Shown: one piece after another, positions 28,891 through 41,073 of the stretch
Layout of the letters: every line of letters begins with the position of its first letter
Numbering within the stretch: the first letter of the stretch is position 1
Source of the DNA: Gymnogyps californianus
Taxonomy: Eukaryota > Chordata > Aves > Accipitriformes > Cathartidae
DNA length: 64,000 bases
NCBI RefSeq assembly: GCF_018139145.2
Contig: NC_059487.1
Span: 3,989,792-4,053,791 of the forward strand
Direction: 5' to 3'
Position numbers and translations under genes: made by a program
The notes under the pieces: generated by a model
What the model was told of the DNA's origin: nothing
Database searches by the model: none
The model's input: the letters and a program-made list of their open reading frames with translations, nothing else

Positions 28891-30944
28891 TGTTTTACTA
28901 AGAGACTCTTGTGCTTGTGCCTTTTCTTTGCACTTAAGAGGGAACAATGCATTGCGAGTAGTACTGCTAGAAATGATGGTGTGATTGCATGGAAAAGAAC
29001 AAGACCGGCTTCTCGTCACAGTGATGGGCAGCTGGCTTTGCATCATGGTTATCATTCAGAAGGAGCTCAAGAGCAGCAAAGAGAATTCACCGGGCACTTC
29101 AGTCTAGCTGCAGATTTTGAGTCAGTCCTCTCAGAAAGCCTGTGTATGTGAGCTAAGTATTTTTGAAAATTACAGTCTTAGCAGCATGGGTTAGAGCAAA
29201 GCATATTTTTGCAACGTTTTCTTTCTAACAGGTATTACTATATTGTTTCCTTGGTATTCAAGTGCTGAATAGAGATTGCTAATACTTTACAGAGATTTTC
29301 CTGGTGGTTTTTATAGACAGGCACACAAAGGGGGTTTTTGTGCAGATGTTGCATGCCAAACCCAACCATAGGATCTGGGTGTCAGTAGTGGATATTTTCA
29401 CACGTTTACCAGCAAGCTGCCGTCTCCTGGTCTTCTTGCTCTCATTTATCAACAGACACGCATGGCAGTGCTTGCCATCCGATTCAGTCAGTGCAAAGGA
29501 GTAGACTGTAGGCAAGAAAGTAGACAAAGCTTCCGTGCTCTGAAGACTGCTTTATTCCCAGAATACAAGCAGGAGTGCATCAAGATGCACAGCTTGGAGT
29601 GTCAGAACAGGAGAGCCCAGTCGTGCTACGCTCATACAACCCAACTGGTAAGAACTACTCCTTTTGGCATTGTTAATTAGCCTTACTAAAAAAATTCTTA
29701 AAATAAGGCATCTTAACAAGGATGATGTAACTCCTGTTTTTCTTAGAGCATAGTAAATCTACCTTGGAAGCGTACTTTCCTTTTCTTTCTGTATGTATTC
29801 ACTATTTTCTTTTGAAAATACTTTGTTTTAATTCTTCATTGCCATGAACAGAATTCTGTTACTGCATTAGGTATCAGTGTTTGGCTCGTATACGGGTGGT
29901 TTTTCATTGGCCTGATGAAGCAAATTCCCCATCTTAATTGTGGTGAGCATTCAGATATAACAACTGTTTATTCAAAGAGTTCATTGTAATGAGGTTAGAC
30001 TGTATAAAACACCCTTCAGTTACACAGAGTTATTGTTATGGCAGGGAGCCAGTTAGAAGAAGTTGATACCAAAGAAAGCTCCTCACCACAGTGTCAGATT
30101 GAGAGGAAATTTTACCCATACAGTCCTAACTGGCTAATAGAGACAGTTGTATATTCATAGTGATTAATTACAATTCATCTTGGCACTTTATCCAGATTTA
30201 TCCAAAATATTTTGCTGACACTTGATATTAACTACAGGTTGCATTTATGGAAGGTAAACAGCAGAGACAGCTCTGCCATATTCCAGATGGTCTTATAAAG
30301 ATACACGTTGAGGTGCCAGCACTGAGAAACAGACACAAATTCACCTTCCTGTCCTCCTGTCTGCCCAGTGCAAGGATAGTGGTGGGTTAAAGCTGCTGGG
30401 GGAAGACAGATGCAGAAGCCTGAAACCCGCTGGGGTTCAATTGCTTCACACCCTGTTCCTGTTGCCGTGACTGACACGTGCAGAGGTGTGAATCCAGCAG
30501 ACGTTTTATCCAGGTCAGTCATTGCCTCCAAGTATCAGCTGCTACTTTTCCATCCAGCCCCACGATAACCAGTATCATCATACTGATACTACTGCAAGGT
30601 CTGTCGAGTTTGCCAGACACTCGTTGCCTGAGCTGAAGCTCTCGCAGGTTAAACCTTTAAATATCGTATCTCACGGTGAGCTGGCTGTGCAGCGGTTGTT
30701 TAACAGCAGACTTCAAAACTGGGACTTATTCAGGCATGGCTGTCTACGTGATACTTGTCCAACTCTAGAGAGGGAACATGGATGACTGTCTTGCTGGTGA
30801 GAAAAAGGGCTCTCCAGAGGGTGAGTCTGTCTTGGATAAAGCAGTCTCAGGCAGATGGGTTGGGTTGTCCTCTGGGTGTGCGTGTTTTGCTCCACTGATT
30901 GAGTTAGCTGGGTGACCAATACTGACTTGGGCAACTAATTTTGA
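28891..30944. other. Non-coding stretch before the LTR
   Basis: No gene, repeat family or RNA was recognised. Open frames up to about 100 codons occur on both strands without recognisable protein features. Confidence 0.7.
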
Positions 30945-30949
30945 GATGG
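30945..30949. repeat. Target site duplication GATGG (left)
   Basis: GATGG directly before the LTR is repeated at 31501-31505 directly after it. A 5-bp duplication fits ERVL/class III (also some class I) integration. Confidence 0.85.
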
Positions 30950-31500
30950 TGTCGTGGTTTCACCCGGCAGGCAGCTAAACGCCACGCAGCCGCTCGCTCA
31001 CTCCCCCCACCCAGTGGGATGGGGGAGAGATTTGGGGGAAAAAAAGTGAAATTCATGGGTTGAGATAAAGACAGTTTAACAGGACAGAAAAGGAAGAGAA
31101 AATAATGATAAAAGAATTAGAATATACAAAACAAGTGATGAACAATGCAATTGCTCACCACCCGCCAACCCATGCCCAGCCAGTTCCTGAGCAGCAGCCC
31201 CCAGCCAGCTTTCCCCCGAGTTTATATACTGGGCATGACGTCATATGGTATGGGATATCCCTTGGTCAGTTGGGGTCAGCTGTCCTGGCTGTGTCCCCTC
31301 CCAGCTTCTTGTGCCCCTCAGCCTACTCGCTGCTGGCATGGGGTGAGAAGCTGAAAAATCCTTCACTTAGTATAAACACTGCTTAGCAACAACTAAGACA
31401 TCAGTGTGTTATCAACATTATTCTCATCCTAAATCCAAAACACAGCACTATAGCAGCTACTAGGAAGAAAATTAACTCTATCCCAGCCGAAAGCAGGACA
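30950..31500 (-). mobile_element. Solo LTR of an avian ERVL-type endogenous retrovirus
   Basis: The 551-bp element starts TGTCGTGG and ends AGGACA on the + strand, so both strands begin TG and end CA. It is flanked by 5-bp duplications GATGG. No internal retroviral genes lie next to it, so it is a solo LTR left by LTR-LTR recombination. The minus strand is probably sense: it carries a TATATAA box (complement of 31221-31229), a CRE palindrome TGACGTCA at 31236-31243 just upstream of it, and a degenerate poly(A) signal (GTTAAA, complement of about 31074-31079) followed by a T-rich U5. The whole resembles an LTR family that is very common in neoavian genomes. Divergence is modest, so the insertion is relatively young. 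Confidence 0.88.
31221..31243 (-). promoter_or_regulatory. LTR promoter core: TATA box and CRE
   Basis: On the minus strand a perfect CRE/ATF palindrome TGACGTCA (31236-31243) lies a few bases upstream of TATATAA (within 31221-31229). This is the expected U3 promoter layout. Whether it is active in the host cannot be read from the sequence. Confidence 0.6.
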
Positions 31501-31505
31501 GATGG
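31501..31505. repeat. Target site duplication GATGG (right)
   Basis: Right copy of the 5-bp duplication flanking the solo LTR, identical to 30945-30949. Confidence 0.85.
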
Positions 31506-31793
31506 CTGCAATTAGATGAGATTTGTTCCCCCGATTAGTAGATACCTGCAAGCAAATGACCTGTGCCATAAATAAAATGGCATAAAGAGAGAAGGAACAG
31601 ATTTAATGCTTCTTGCTTAGGCTTGGAAGTTCTTTTTCTGAGCCATCTAGCTTGTCCGTTTCAGGTCCTCTCTTTCTTTTGTCAAGTCCCACATTTGAAA
31701 AACACTGAAAAACATTTTTTAAAAAAATACTGTTCTGTGTTAATTTTGCTTTTGTACACTGAGGTATAACTTTAATTTAGAGGAACTAAACCA

Positions 31794-31799
31794 AATAAA
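31794..31799 (+). promoter_or_regulatory. Candidate distal poly(A) signal AATAAA
   Basis: AATAAA follows ~100 bp of AT-rich sequence with an upstream TGTA (31753-31756). Downstream, about 30 bases further, is GTTTTTTGTGAG. This is a well-formed + strand cleavage site context. If used by PTPRM it would place the solo LTR inside the 3' UTR. Confidence 0.4.
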
Positions 31800-31884
31800 A
31801 AGACTTGTACTCTTTCTTGAAATGATCTCGTTTTTTGTGAGTTATTTCTATGTCTATTTGAGAGTATGTCATATTTCTTACTAA

Positions 31885-32115
31885 GAGTGTGTTTATAAAT
31901 AGCTTGTAAAAGTTTATCCATAAAGTGTTTGTATATCATGAATCAGTAGCTACAGAGCATTTATGCTACAGGTCAATAGGATTACTTAAAAGTCTGTAAC
32001 ATTTACTGATGTGTTTATAAACACCTATAATGTACTCTTTATGCCAAAAGCAATATAATATTTAGTACTCCTTTATTAATATGTTGTAAATGATATACTG
32101 TTAAGATAAACTGTA
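31885..32115. repeat. AT-rich stretch with repeated TTTATAAA-type words; possible ancient repeat
   Basis: Words such as GTTTATAAATAG, GTTTATCCATAAAG and TTTATTAATATG recur, and 32011-32024 is a perfect 14-bp palindrome GTGTTTATAAACAC. The style resembles old palindromic interspersed repeats of amniotes, but I cannot name a family. Confidence 0.4.
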
Positions 32116-32840
32116 ACCTGATGGAATTTTCAGCAATGTGGTGAAATAGCTTTTTTATTACATATATAAATGGTTCCCTCTAAAACAACTGTGAGAGAAA
32201 GCCTGGCTTGCATAGAAAAATCAGTGAAACATGCAGAACCTTATTCTGGAGGTGGATAAAGCCAGAAGTTTCTGGCAATAATCCCCTCAGTAGGCTCACA
32301 TACAGGATGAATGTGAGCCTTGGTCCATGCAGGATCAAGAGGCTGAAGAGCTTGTACTCAGAATCCTTTTATTTGAAATTTCCAAAGCTGTTCCTGGGAG
32401 TATCTTTTCACTTATGTTTCATGACTGAGTATGCTGAGAAGGAAGGAGAGACCACCAGTTACTGCCTGAGCCTGTTATGTAGGAAACAGCTCAGCTCTCA
32501 GCTCCACCATGGACTTACCGTCTGTTATTAGGAAAGTTATGTTGTTGGTACTTACAATGCTAAGTTTGTAACGGCCTTCTCTGGTGCAGTGCCTGAGTGT
32601 GGGATATCACAAATGGGAGGTGATACCTAGATGGTTCTTTCTTCCAAGTAATACGCTGAATTGTGCTTGAACTGACTCAGACTTTTTCCATCCATAAGAT
32701 CCATGTGGGGCTTCTAACTCAACGGCAGAGCATGCCAAGAGCACATACAGCAAGAATCTCCGTTCAGGACTGAGATGGTCCGGTTTTGTGCATCACTCTT
32801 GCAAATGAACCTGTTGCATCAGCAAAGCAGGGGAGCAATT

Positions 32841-32915
32841 GTGTGTGCAACTCTGTGTGCAAGTGTGTGTGCGTGTGCTTGCCTGTGTCTTCTGTCACCA
32901 CCTCCTCCTCCTCCT
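32841..32915. repeat. TG-rich simple repeat followed by (CTC)n
   Basis: Interrupted (GTGTGTGCAA)-like units at 32841-32888 are followed by a short CTC triplet run at 32900-32915. It is ordinary low-complexity sequence. Confidence 0.7.
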
Positions 32916-35263
32916 AAAAGCTGAGCACAAATATACCTCTAAAACAAGAGCGACTGGAAGGCTTTATTGGCGGTGTTTATACAATCCAGAGTGCTGACAA
33001 TGAAAGAACGGGTTGTCTAGGAGTATGCTGGTGATGTGCAAAGAACCAAAATTATTGTTTATTCTGGTGCCATAGGAACTATCTTGCAAAGAAAAATAGG
33101 CTTTGACAAAGGAGGTAATGAGCAACCCCAGTTCTCTGTGCTTGTGTGTACACGCAGTTGAATTATAATTACACCACATGGCTGAATGTGCGAATACACC
33201 ACTTGTAAGCAGCCAGTTTCCAGCTCATTTGTATAATAAGAGGCATCGCAACATGTGATACGGGTTCCTGCGTCAGTTGGGGTATGAAGGATTAGCTGTG
33301 GCTTGAGTCAAAATTAATACCAAAATCCAAAATAAGCACTTGGTTTGTTTTGTTTCTGCTCTGGATCCTAATGAAACTGCTTGTTTTTTTCATAGGTTGT
33401 ATGTAGAAATTATGTTAGTCTTTACAGCTAACTCCATGCCAATGGTAATGCTCTCTCCATTGCTGCAGACAGAAACTTTGCTTAAGAAACGTGCATGGTA
33501 TGGGAGAAAGGTTTTGCTGACATTTGAGGAGGGGTTTGTTGCTTCCAGTCATGGAGGTCCTCCACACATCCCTTAACCTGTCTTTTGCACAAAACTCTGA
33601 GACCTGTTGCTCAGTCTTGTGTTGCTCAGAGCTGTTTTGTATCCAGGGGAAGAACGAACTAAGTGCCACTATTCTTTTTTAGTAGCATTTTTACACTGAA
33701 GTCTAGAGCCTGCAAGCATTTTATAATGAATGGGATCTGTTATGTATGTTCACTGCTTGCTGTGTTACTGGTATATGACCCTTTTCTTTTAATCTGCCTC
33801 ACTCCAGGTTTCACCGTCTAAAAATGTTCTTGTTCTAGCAGGTGTTGAAGTAAAAACCCCTACCTCCAGAAATTCAAATCCCTCTTGGTGCAGATGTGCT
33901 CACCCTGCAGTCGGGTCGGGACTGAAGTGTGAGTCTGGGGCTTGGCCCAAGCTCAGGGTTGGAAAACGCGAAGCAAGTGAGTCTGGGGAGGAGGGCTTTG
34001 CCCCTGCTCTGGCTCCCTCCGCACCTCTCACACAAGTCACAGCCTCTCGCCGTCCTCCAACCCTCAACTAGTGTGTAGGGTCCAAGGCAAATAGTCCCCT
34101 TCCCGCAGCCTCACGTCCCTTTTTAAACAGAATAGCTTCAAAAACATTCATCGTGCCATGAACAAGTATTAAGTCAAAACTCAGTTTGGGCTGTAAACGT
34201 GCAAATAATTCTCTTTGACAAACTCCTGCTGCTGTGGTTGCTTACGGGAATCAGCTTTGCAAGCTCGGAGACTAATTTTTCCAAGTTGCAGCTTGGAAGC
34301 GATAGGACCAGGCTAAAAAGACACACTAACGCTGTGGAAATACAAAGCAGATAGTAGCTTGCTGAAAGAGAACGGATCTCTGTCAGTACCAGACGTAACA
34401 GGTTTTGGTCTGAAAGCACATTGAATAATGTCAGAATTTTATACGCATTGGTCTGTGGAAAACACTGCCCTTGCTTCAATGCTGCTACTTTTTTGTCTGC
34501 TGCTTTTAAAGTAATTTTCCCGCTGTGGACCCTGCCTGAAACTGCTGAAGCAGTGGCAAGCCTTTGCAAGCAGGGACCACAAGGAGATCAGAGAGGAATG
34601 TTTATTCCTGGGAATCGTACTGGATTTTTGGGGAGGATAACTCCATCACTTCAGGACGCAATTATTTTCAATTTTCTCGCTCTCTCACAGACTTCTGAAA
34701 AAGGGGGAGGCTTCGAAGTTATCAGTCCCAAAGCAAGCTCTGAGGGGTTGATAAGAACATGCTGCACCCTTTGAACCTGAGGGGCAACCTTAAAAAAAAA
34801 GTATTGCAGATGGATTTAACCTTTTTGGTAAATGCAGTCACATGGAGCGGAAAGATGAAAATGAAATGTTTTCCTAACGTGTTCCATCCAATTTGAAATG
34901 ACCTAAGCACTGAAATCACTTTCTGTTGCTTTTTCCTTACCTTGTTTGGTGGTTTTCATTGGAAAGCGATTTTCTTTGGTCATCGTATCTTTGTGCGAAG
35001 CTGCCCAAGCCTGCCCGCCTGCCTGCCTAATGGGTAAGGGAACAGCACAGCGTAGGCTGCTCCGGCAGCCTGGGCCTCTGCAAAGGGAGACTCGTGGTCA
35101 TTTGGATTAAATATCAGTTTGATCTTGCTGGCATTTTGCAGCTTCACTTTTGGGCAATCCGGGCTTATTTTTTCTTACAAGTTGAACTTGTGTAAGTACT
35201 GTCTTGTGTCAGGACATACATCTTTATGTCCTATATATCTGTATGTCCTATATATGTATGTAG
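32916..35263. other. Non-coding stretch
   Basis: No recognisable gene or repeat family. Open frames are short and unrelated to known proteins. Confidence 0.65.
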
Positions 35264-35473
35264 AGCATATATATACGCAACTTGTAAACACTATTTACAT
35301 ATATATGTGTATATATATGTGTGTGTAAATAGCTTTTATGCTACTCATGTAGCATAACATAGAAACATGCAACTTGTTATATAGCATAACGTATATATAC
35401 AAGTTGTGAACTGTATTTACACATCTATACATATATATGTGTGTATATGTATGTAAATAGCTTTTATGCTACT
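35264..35473. repeat. Duplicated palindromic TA/TG-rich block
   Basis: Two diverged copies in direct orientation (35264-35345 and 35383-35473) both start AGCATA, contain CAACTTGT/CAAGTTGT, CTATTTACA/GTATTTACA, a TATATATGTGTG core and end TAAATAGCTTTTATGCTACT. Within copy 1, CTATTTACA (35291-35299) and TGTAAATAG (35324-35332) form hairpin arms. The outer AGCATA and TATGCT are also complementary, so each copy could fold back on itself. The spacer carries another AGCATAACAT word. Confidence 0.75.
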
Positions 35474-38400
35474 TCACGTGAGGTTCTCTAGCAAGCTTGG
35501 GGCTGTATATGTTACCTTGGGAAGGTGTTAGCGGGGGAGGATGTGCACTGGAGTGATAGCTGGTGGAAGAGATGGGGCGGGGTTCCTCCATCATCACAAA
35601 GGCCACGTTTTGGTGTCTTGGGAATTTCCTCCCAAGCCTTTCCAAACTCTGCTGTTTATTTTGAACATGACTGCTGTTTCCCTTAGCAGGCGCTGTGAGG
35701 ACATGGCTGATCAGGTGACAATGATTTAGTTGTTCTTACGATCTCACATCTCAGTTCAGTGTGGTAAATTCAGAGGCCTAAAACCCTTTCCTATTTTCTG
35801 CTATACCCAGTGCCCAAGCACTTTGCTCAAGCTGAATTGCGTTAGGACTTTACCTTAATTTATATCACTCCTTTTGGAGGAATGTTTGTGCGCTAGGAGG
35901 GGGCTGTGTTTGTTCATCAGCATGGTAGGAACTATGTGCTGAGAAGCAGAGGAGGCTACTAGGTGGTAAACAGAGAATTTAAATTTCTGAAAGCTCTCTT
36001 AAACCTGTTCAAATCTCTGTGTTGTGTAGATAAGGCCAAGCTGTTGTATGAGCTGACACAGTAGGAACAAACTTCTGGCGTACACGCAGCAGTTACAGCA
36101 TTAGAATTGTAAAGCACCTTTTTTCTTTTTTTAATCAAGGTAGGAGCAAGTTTGAAAGGATGATTTGTGTTGTGTGTTTTCAGCTACAAACAGAAAAAAT
36201 CAAGAGGGGTTGGAAAGGAGGTGAGGAATCTGAGCAAACACGAACAGTCTGATCTAATCAAACTGGTTGCCTCAAATGTCATCACTATTTTACCTCAATT
36301 ACTTTTTAGTCTCAGGATATCACAGATTTTAGTGTCCTTTAAATGAGAAAAAAACCCTCCTCCCTGATGCAATCCTTCCTTCAAGGAAGCAGTAACCTAA
36401 AATCTGTGCCTAAACTGGCTTTTACCTTTATCTTGGTGATAAAAATGTACAATGAGATGGAAGCAAGTGGATTTGGTTTTTTTTGCTTAGAGACTTGTTT
36501 GGGTTGGTACAAACAGGTGACAGCAGGCAGCCTGGGGTTCTGCCAAACCCCGGCACCCTTCGGTATAAAGGGTTTTGTTTTCTTTGGCTCCACAGCCAAG
36601 TAGGAATCTAACAGACTTAAAAACTTTGGAGACTGTGACTTCCACCCAAAGGAGAACATGAGCATATTTTAAAATTGTGACTCTTTCAGGTCTAAAACAT
36701 ATACAAAGCAAACATTACCAAGTCACGGAAGGATGTGTGTGTGTCACTCAGCAAAACACCTCCTAGCAAACTTGCACTCTCTGTCTGTCTCGTTTCCTTC
36801 TTCCCTGCCTGCTCTGAGACAGGCTAACTGCAAGGCTCTGAGTTGTGTTTGAAGTGCTGCCTTTAAAATCTGAGTGCTACGGTCTAGCCCTGGTTATAGT
36901 AATGCTGCAGGGGGAAAAAAAAAGTATTAATGTATTTTCTGATCGCAAAAGTACTAATTTAACCTGAAACTCAGGTATAGCTATGCTTCTTAAGAAATTT
37001 ATGAGTCAGAATTTTCTGTTAATGATGTTACAAAAACCACTTGAAAGGGCAAAGGAAAAAACTCTGTGTATAAGGTCAAGTGCATTGCTCTGTGGCTGTA
37101 TTCTCAAACCAAAATACTGGGATGTTCCCAGAAGGTGCAGAGAGCAGTGCAGGACCTGGAAGTGCTATAAAATGGAGGGAATCAGAGGAAAAGAGTGAAG
37201 GGACTCGGAGCAATTTCTTAAAAACCATGCTCCACAAACATAGTAGCAGCCAGATTGTGCAGAAGGCCTCCTTACCCTACTGCACACTGAGCAGACAAAA
37301 ATCTGGATCCTTTGATACCCGCCTTTGTGGTCCAGCCAGCTGCCGTGTTCAGACCTGCTGCCCATGGCAAGCAAAGCTCTTCCCGTGCTACCTGCTCTTT
37401 AAAAAGTGGCTTCAGCTCCTGGGGAAAGGACCAAGTGAGGACCGCTGGGCTCTCCTGGCAAGTCCTGTGGGTGAGAGCTAACAACAACGCTGCAGAGGCA
37501 GAGCATCCCTTCAGGCAGCCATTTGAGGGAGGCACCAAATAGGAGCATATATATTTATTAATCTGTGGATACTTTAAAGCACAAATGTGCAATGTCTAAT
37601 TAGACAGGAGGCGACAAGGAGGCTACTGTGGAGTGCCCAAGTATCTCAGTCCACCCTGTGTGCATGCTGGGTGCTGCCAGTGCCGTTATCACTGATTGCG
37701 CTGTGGGTGTTATCCAGCCCATTAGTGTCGAGCGACTACTGTTCGTAGGGTTGAACCTCCTACCTCTGGTCTTGAACTTGGGGGAAATCCTTGAACTAAG
37801 TAAAGGAGGGAAGATGCCGACAGCTGCTTTTGTCACACGACTCAGACATCAGCAGAGAAAGAGATGTTAAAAATGAACTAATCAGCTTTGTTAACAACAA
37901 CAAAACTGCTGCCTCCAGGCAAAATTTTGCCAGCTTCAGTTTTCCTCTCTTTCAGCTCAATATACCGATTAAACTGTGACCAAAGCAGAAAATGTCATAG
38001 TTTTATTTTTAAAGAACATAAACAATAGCATTTTATAAATGCAGCAGTTTCCCTTTGTCCAGAAGGAATGAATATTTTGGCTTCCTCCTCGAGGTGCAGT
38101 TGCCAAGAGGTGTTCAGCTACTGTCCCAGCTTCATGATCCCCACAGCACATATGCCTAAGAAATATAATCCTCCTGCTATTGTCTGCCTGCGTTCCTTTC
38201 TGAATACACTTGCAATTGCAGGCATTAAAAAACAATTGGAGATGGGAACATTTGCTGGCTTTAAAACTTGCTGGATGACAGCTCAGCCTGACTTCCAGCA
38301 CAAATGATCAGGGGAAGAACTGGTTCTGCCAGAGAATGTGGGGTCCCACATCCACACATGAAGGACTCTGCTGAGCCTTGTGTAGGACTGTCTTTTGTTT

Positions 38401-41073
38401 TCTGCTGATACTATTTACTCTGCTTGGTTAGCACTGTTCAGGCTCTGCACAAACTTGTTTTTCTTTTGTCCCCTATTGCTCTCACTCTATCCTAAATACA
38501 AAAGGACTCTTGGGAAGAACATTCCATTGGGCTGTCACGTTGAACATATCTAGCGTTATATGGGATCAGTGGGCAAGTAAGAATGAGTTTTCAGCACAAT
38601 TCATTGCTTTAAAGCATTACAAATATTCTGAAATGCCTATTTCTAAAATCATGTCTCCCTTTTAAAATATTGGTGTTTGGTGGTGGTGATGTGTGTGCAT
38701 TGGAAAGGAAAAGTACTGGTAAAAATCGAACAAAGGTTTCTGCCTTTCCCTTTACTGAAAACCCAGGCTGTTTTCCTTCTATTAATTCTTCTGAAAGTCT
38801 ATAGCTACCTATTACCTTGGACTGCAATGGCTTCAATGGAGTTTTATAAACCTTTGGCCCTGTCGCTATAAAAACCTTCCATGTTTTTGCCAAACCTCCC
38901 TCAGAAAGATTACTTTTGCTTTGAAGATGCCAATAAAGGAAATTGCTTTCGCAAGGAAAGAGCTAGGAAGACAACCCTAGACGCTTCATTTGGATTTCCT
39001 CCAATCTTAAATTTATTGGAAATGAAGAGCAATCCCAAATATATTATAAAATGCACCGTGGTCCAAGCAGCGAGGTCTCTCTGGGCAGTGCTTAGTCATG
39101 TTTCAGTGCCTCCTGCCCCTTCTTCAGCTTTTGAGCAAAAGCTTCAAAGAAAAAAACAAAAACCTACCCAACCAGCCGAGCTACGACGCATTTGGCACAG
39201 GGCTGAGGCTGGCAGTGGGGAGGTGACGAGCCATCCCGCCGCATGGCACGGCCCTTATCAGTCAGCTGCTCCCAGGGATGAAAAATCCCAGATGGTGAGT
39301 AGCAGACCTGGGTCTCGTCTCCGTGTGCAGGTGGCCCCGTGCCATTCTCTGCCATCACTGAAAGGAGATTTCTTTCTTTCTTTCTTTATCTGTGGGGGTT
39401 TTTTGCTATGTTTTCTTTAACCCCAATCCCTTTGTACAATCTTAAGAGTAGCACATGCTGCTGGACAACCTGGAGGGTGCTGTATCACGGCATAAACCTG
39501 AAAAGATGAGGCAGAGAAGGGGCTGTCGTCTTTATCCACAGAGATACGCTGGAGTCTGGTTTAAACTGAAAAACGAACAAACTTGGAAAGTTAGTTGGAG
39601 TTCTATTATTAGCCCGGCCAAGCTGAAAAATGAGGCTGCGCAAATGAATGCACGTTCACTCGTACTTCTTGCCCAGATTTCCTAGATGGAGCCTGAAGAG
39701 CTCGAACTCACACCGGGAGCTCCAGGGGAGGTGAGAACTGACACAGAAGGCAGCACGGCCGCTACAAGTTGCACATTGCTGCTTCTCCTGCTGCTGCGAT
39801 TTCTTTAAGTTCTTTCAGCCCTTCAGCAAGCGAGTACGTCACGTCAGCCAGGCAAGTGACAATGTGCGAGTACATCTATCGGCCCTTTAATGAACGTAAG
39901 GGAATCTACTGTATGTTGTCGCCGTATCTCCTGCCTGAAGCCAGGTGCAGGGACACTCAGGTCACCCTTGGCTGCCCAACCTCCAGCAGGACCATCCTGT
40001 AAAGGTGGCCAAGCCATGGTTGGTCTGATAAACCATCCAAACACAGCCTCGGTGGTGTCACTAGGCAGGCGAGTGAGGAATCAATGCTACACACATACAG
40101 ATATCTCATCCCAACCTCGTACAGCAAGAAGTGGCCTTAAAATGGCTTGTATCTGCATGGAAAGGGACAGCGAAGCTGGGGCTGGGGAGGCACATGTGAG
40201 AAGTCCTTCATCTGTGCAAGGAAGGGAGAAGCTTGGGCAGGAGCATGGGGAAAGTGGGAGGATTATTTGCTAGGGGGAAACAGACTGGCACAGCAAAAGA
40301 TTAATCCTAATCCGTGTCTCTCCAGGTTTATATCAGTGTGTGGAATAGTAGTCCCTTCTGCCCCTCCCCTGCTCTGCGGATTGGGACAAACAATGAAAGA
40401 AAAAGTAATATTGCTTCTCACTAATGAAGCCACCGAATTTTTAATTTTTTTTAGTTTATCTTTTATTTTGGAAGTGTTTGAGTATGCTGGATCACTTGAT
40501 ATTTTAAAATGTTTTGTAGCTATTTGACCAGAAGAAACATTTTGTCAGCAGTATTTTGTGAAGAGGCAGGGGGATTGTTAATACCAGAAAATGGCCCGCT
40601 CTCCGGGCAGGCTGAATGCACAATAAAATGTGAGGTTTGGACGCACACTAGCACATCCAGAGCCAAAACAGAGATGTAGCTCAATTGCTTAAGCGAATTA
40701 TCATGTAGAAATAGGCAGCGTCTTTCTTTCTCTCCTCTTCTCCCCCCTGCTCCAAGGGCAGCTGCCGTGCAGGAGGCTCCCAGCACGCAGAGCCCAGCGG
40801 GGTCGTGCTGAGAGCAGTACGGATCTCCCCCGGCTCCTGGGGATTCAGATCTGGGGAAGGAGCTGTTGGAAAAACTGAGCCTGAAACAGCAGGCTCAAGT
40901 TCAAGGTGAGATGCTGGGAGCTTGCTGGGTGTGTGGGCTCCTTCAGCCTCGGTGACTTCTCTGTCTGAGCTCATCTAATTTCATCAGGTGATGAGTATCC
41001 TCCGACGTATTTAGAAAAAGTTGTGGTTGTCTAAGTATGTGCATGAGACAGGTTTCCCTCCATCTTTCCAAAG
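35474..41073. other. Non-coding intergenic stretch
   Basis: There is no recognised gene. The longest open frame (38881-39420, 179 codons, + strand) has no recognisable domain and a lysine-rich, low-complexity middle. A short (TTTC)n run occurs near 39369-39388. Confidence 0.65.

Noticed and set aside
37740..37765. B-box-like word (GGTTGAACCTC), considered as a tRNA or SINE promoter
   Set aside because: No matching A-box or cloverleaf around it and no SINE tail.
38881..39420. 179-codon + strand open frame in intergenic DNA
   Set aside because: No recognisable domain, a low-complexity Lys/Gln middle and a T-rich simple repeat coding the C-terminus. Most likely chance.
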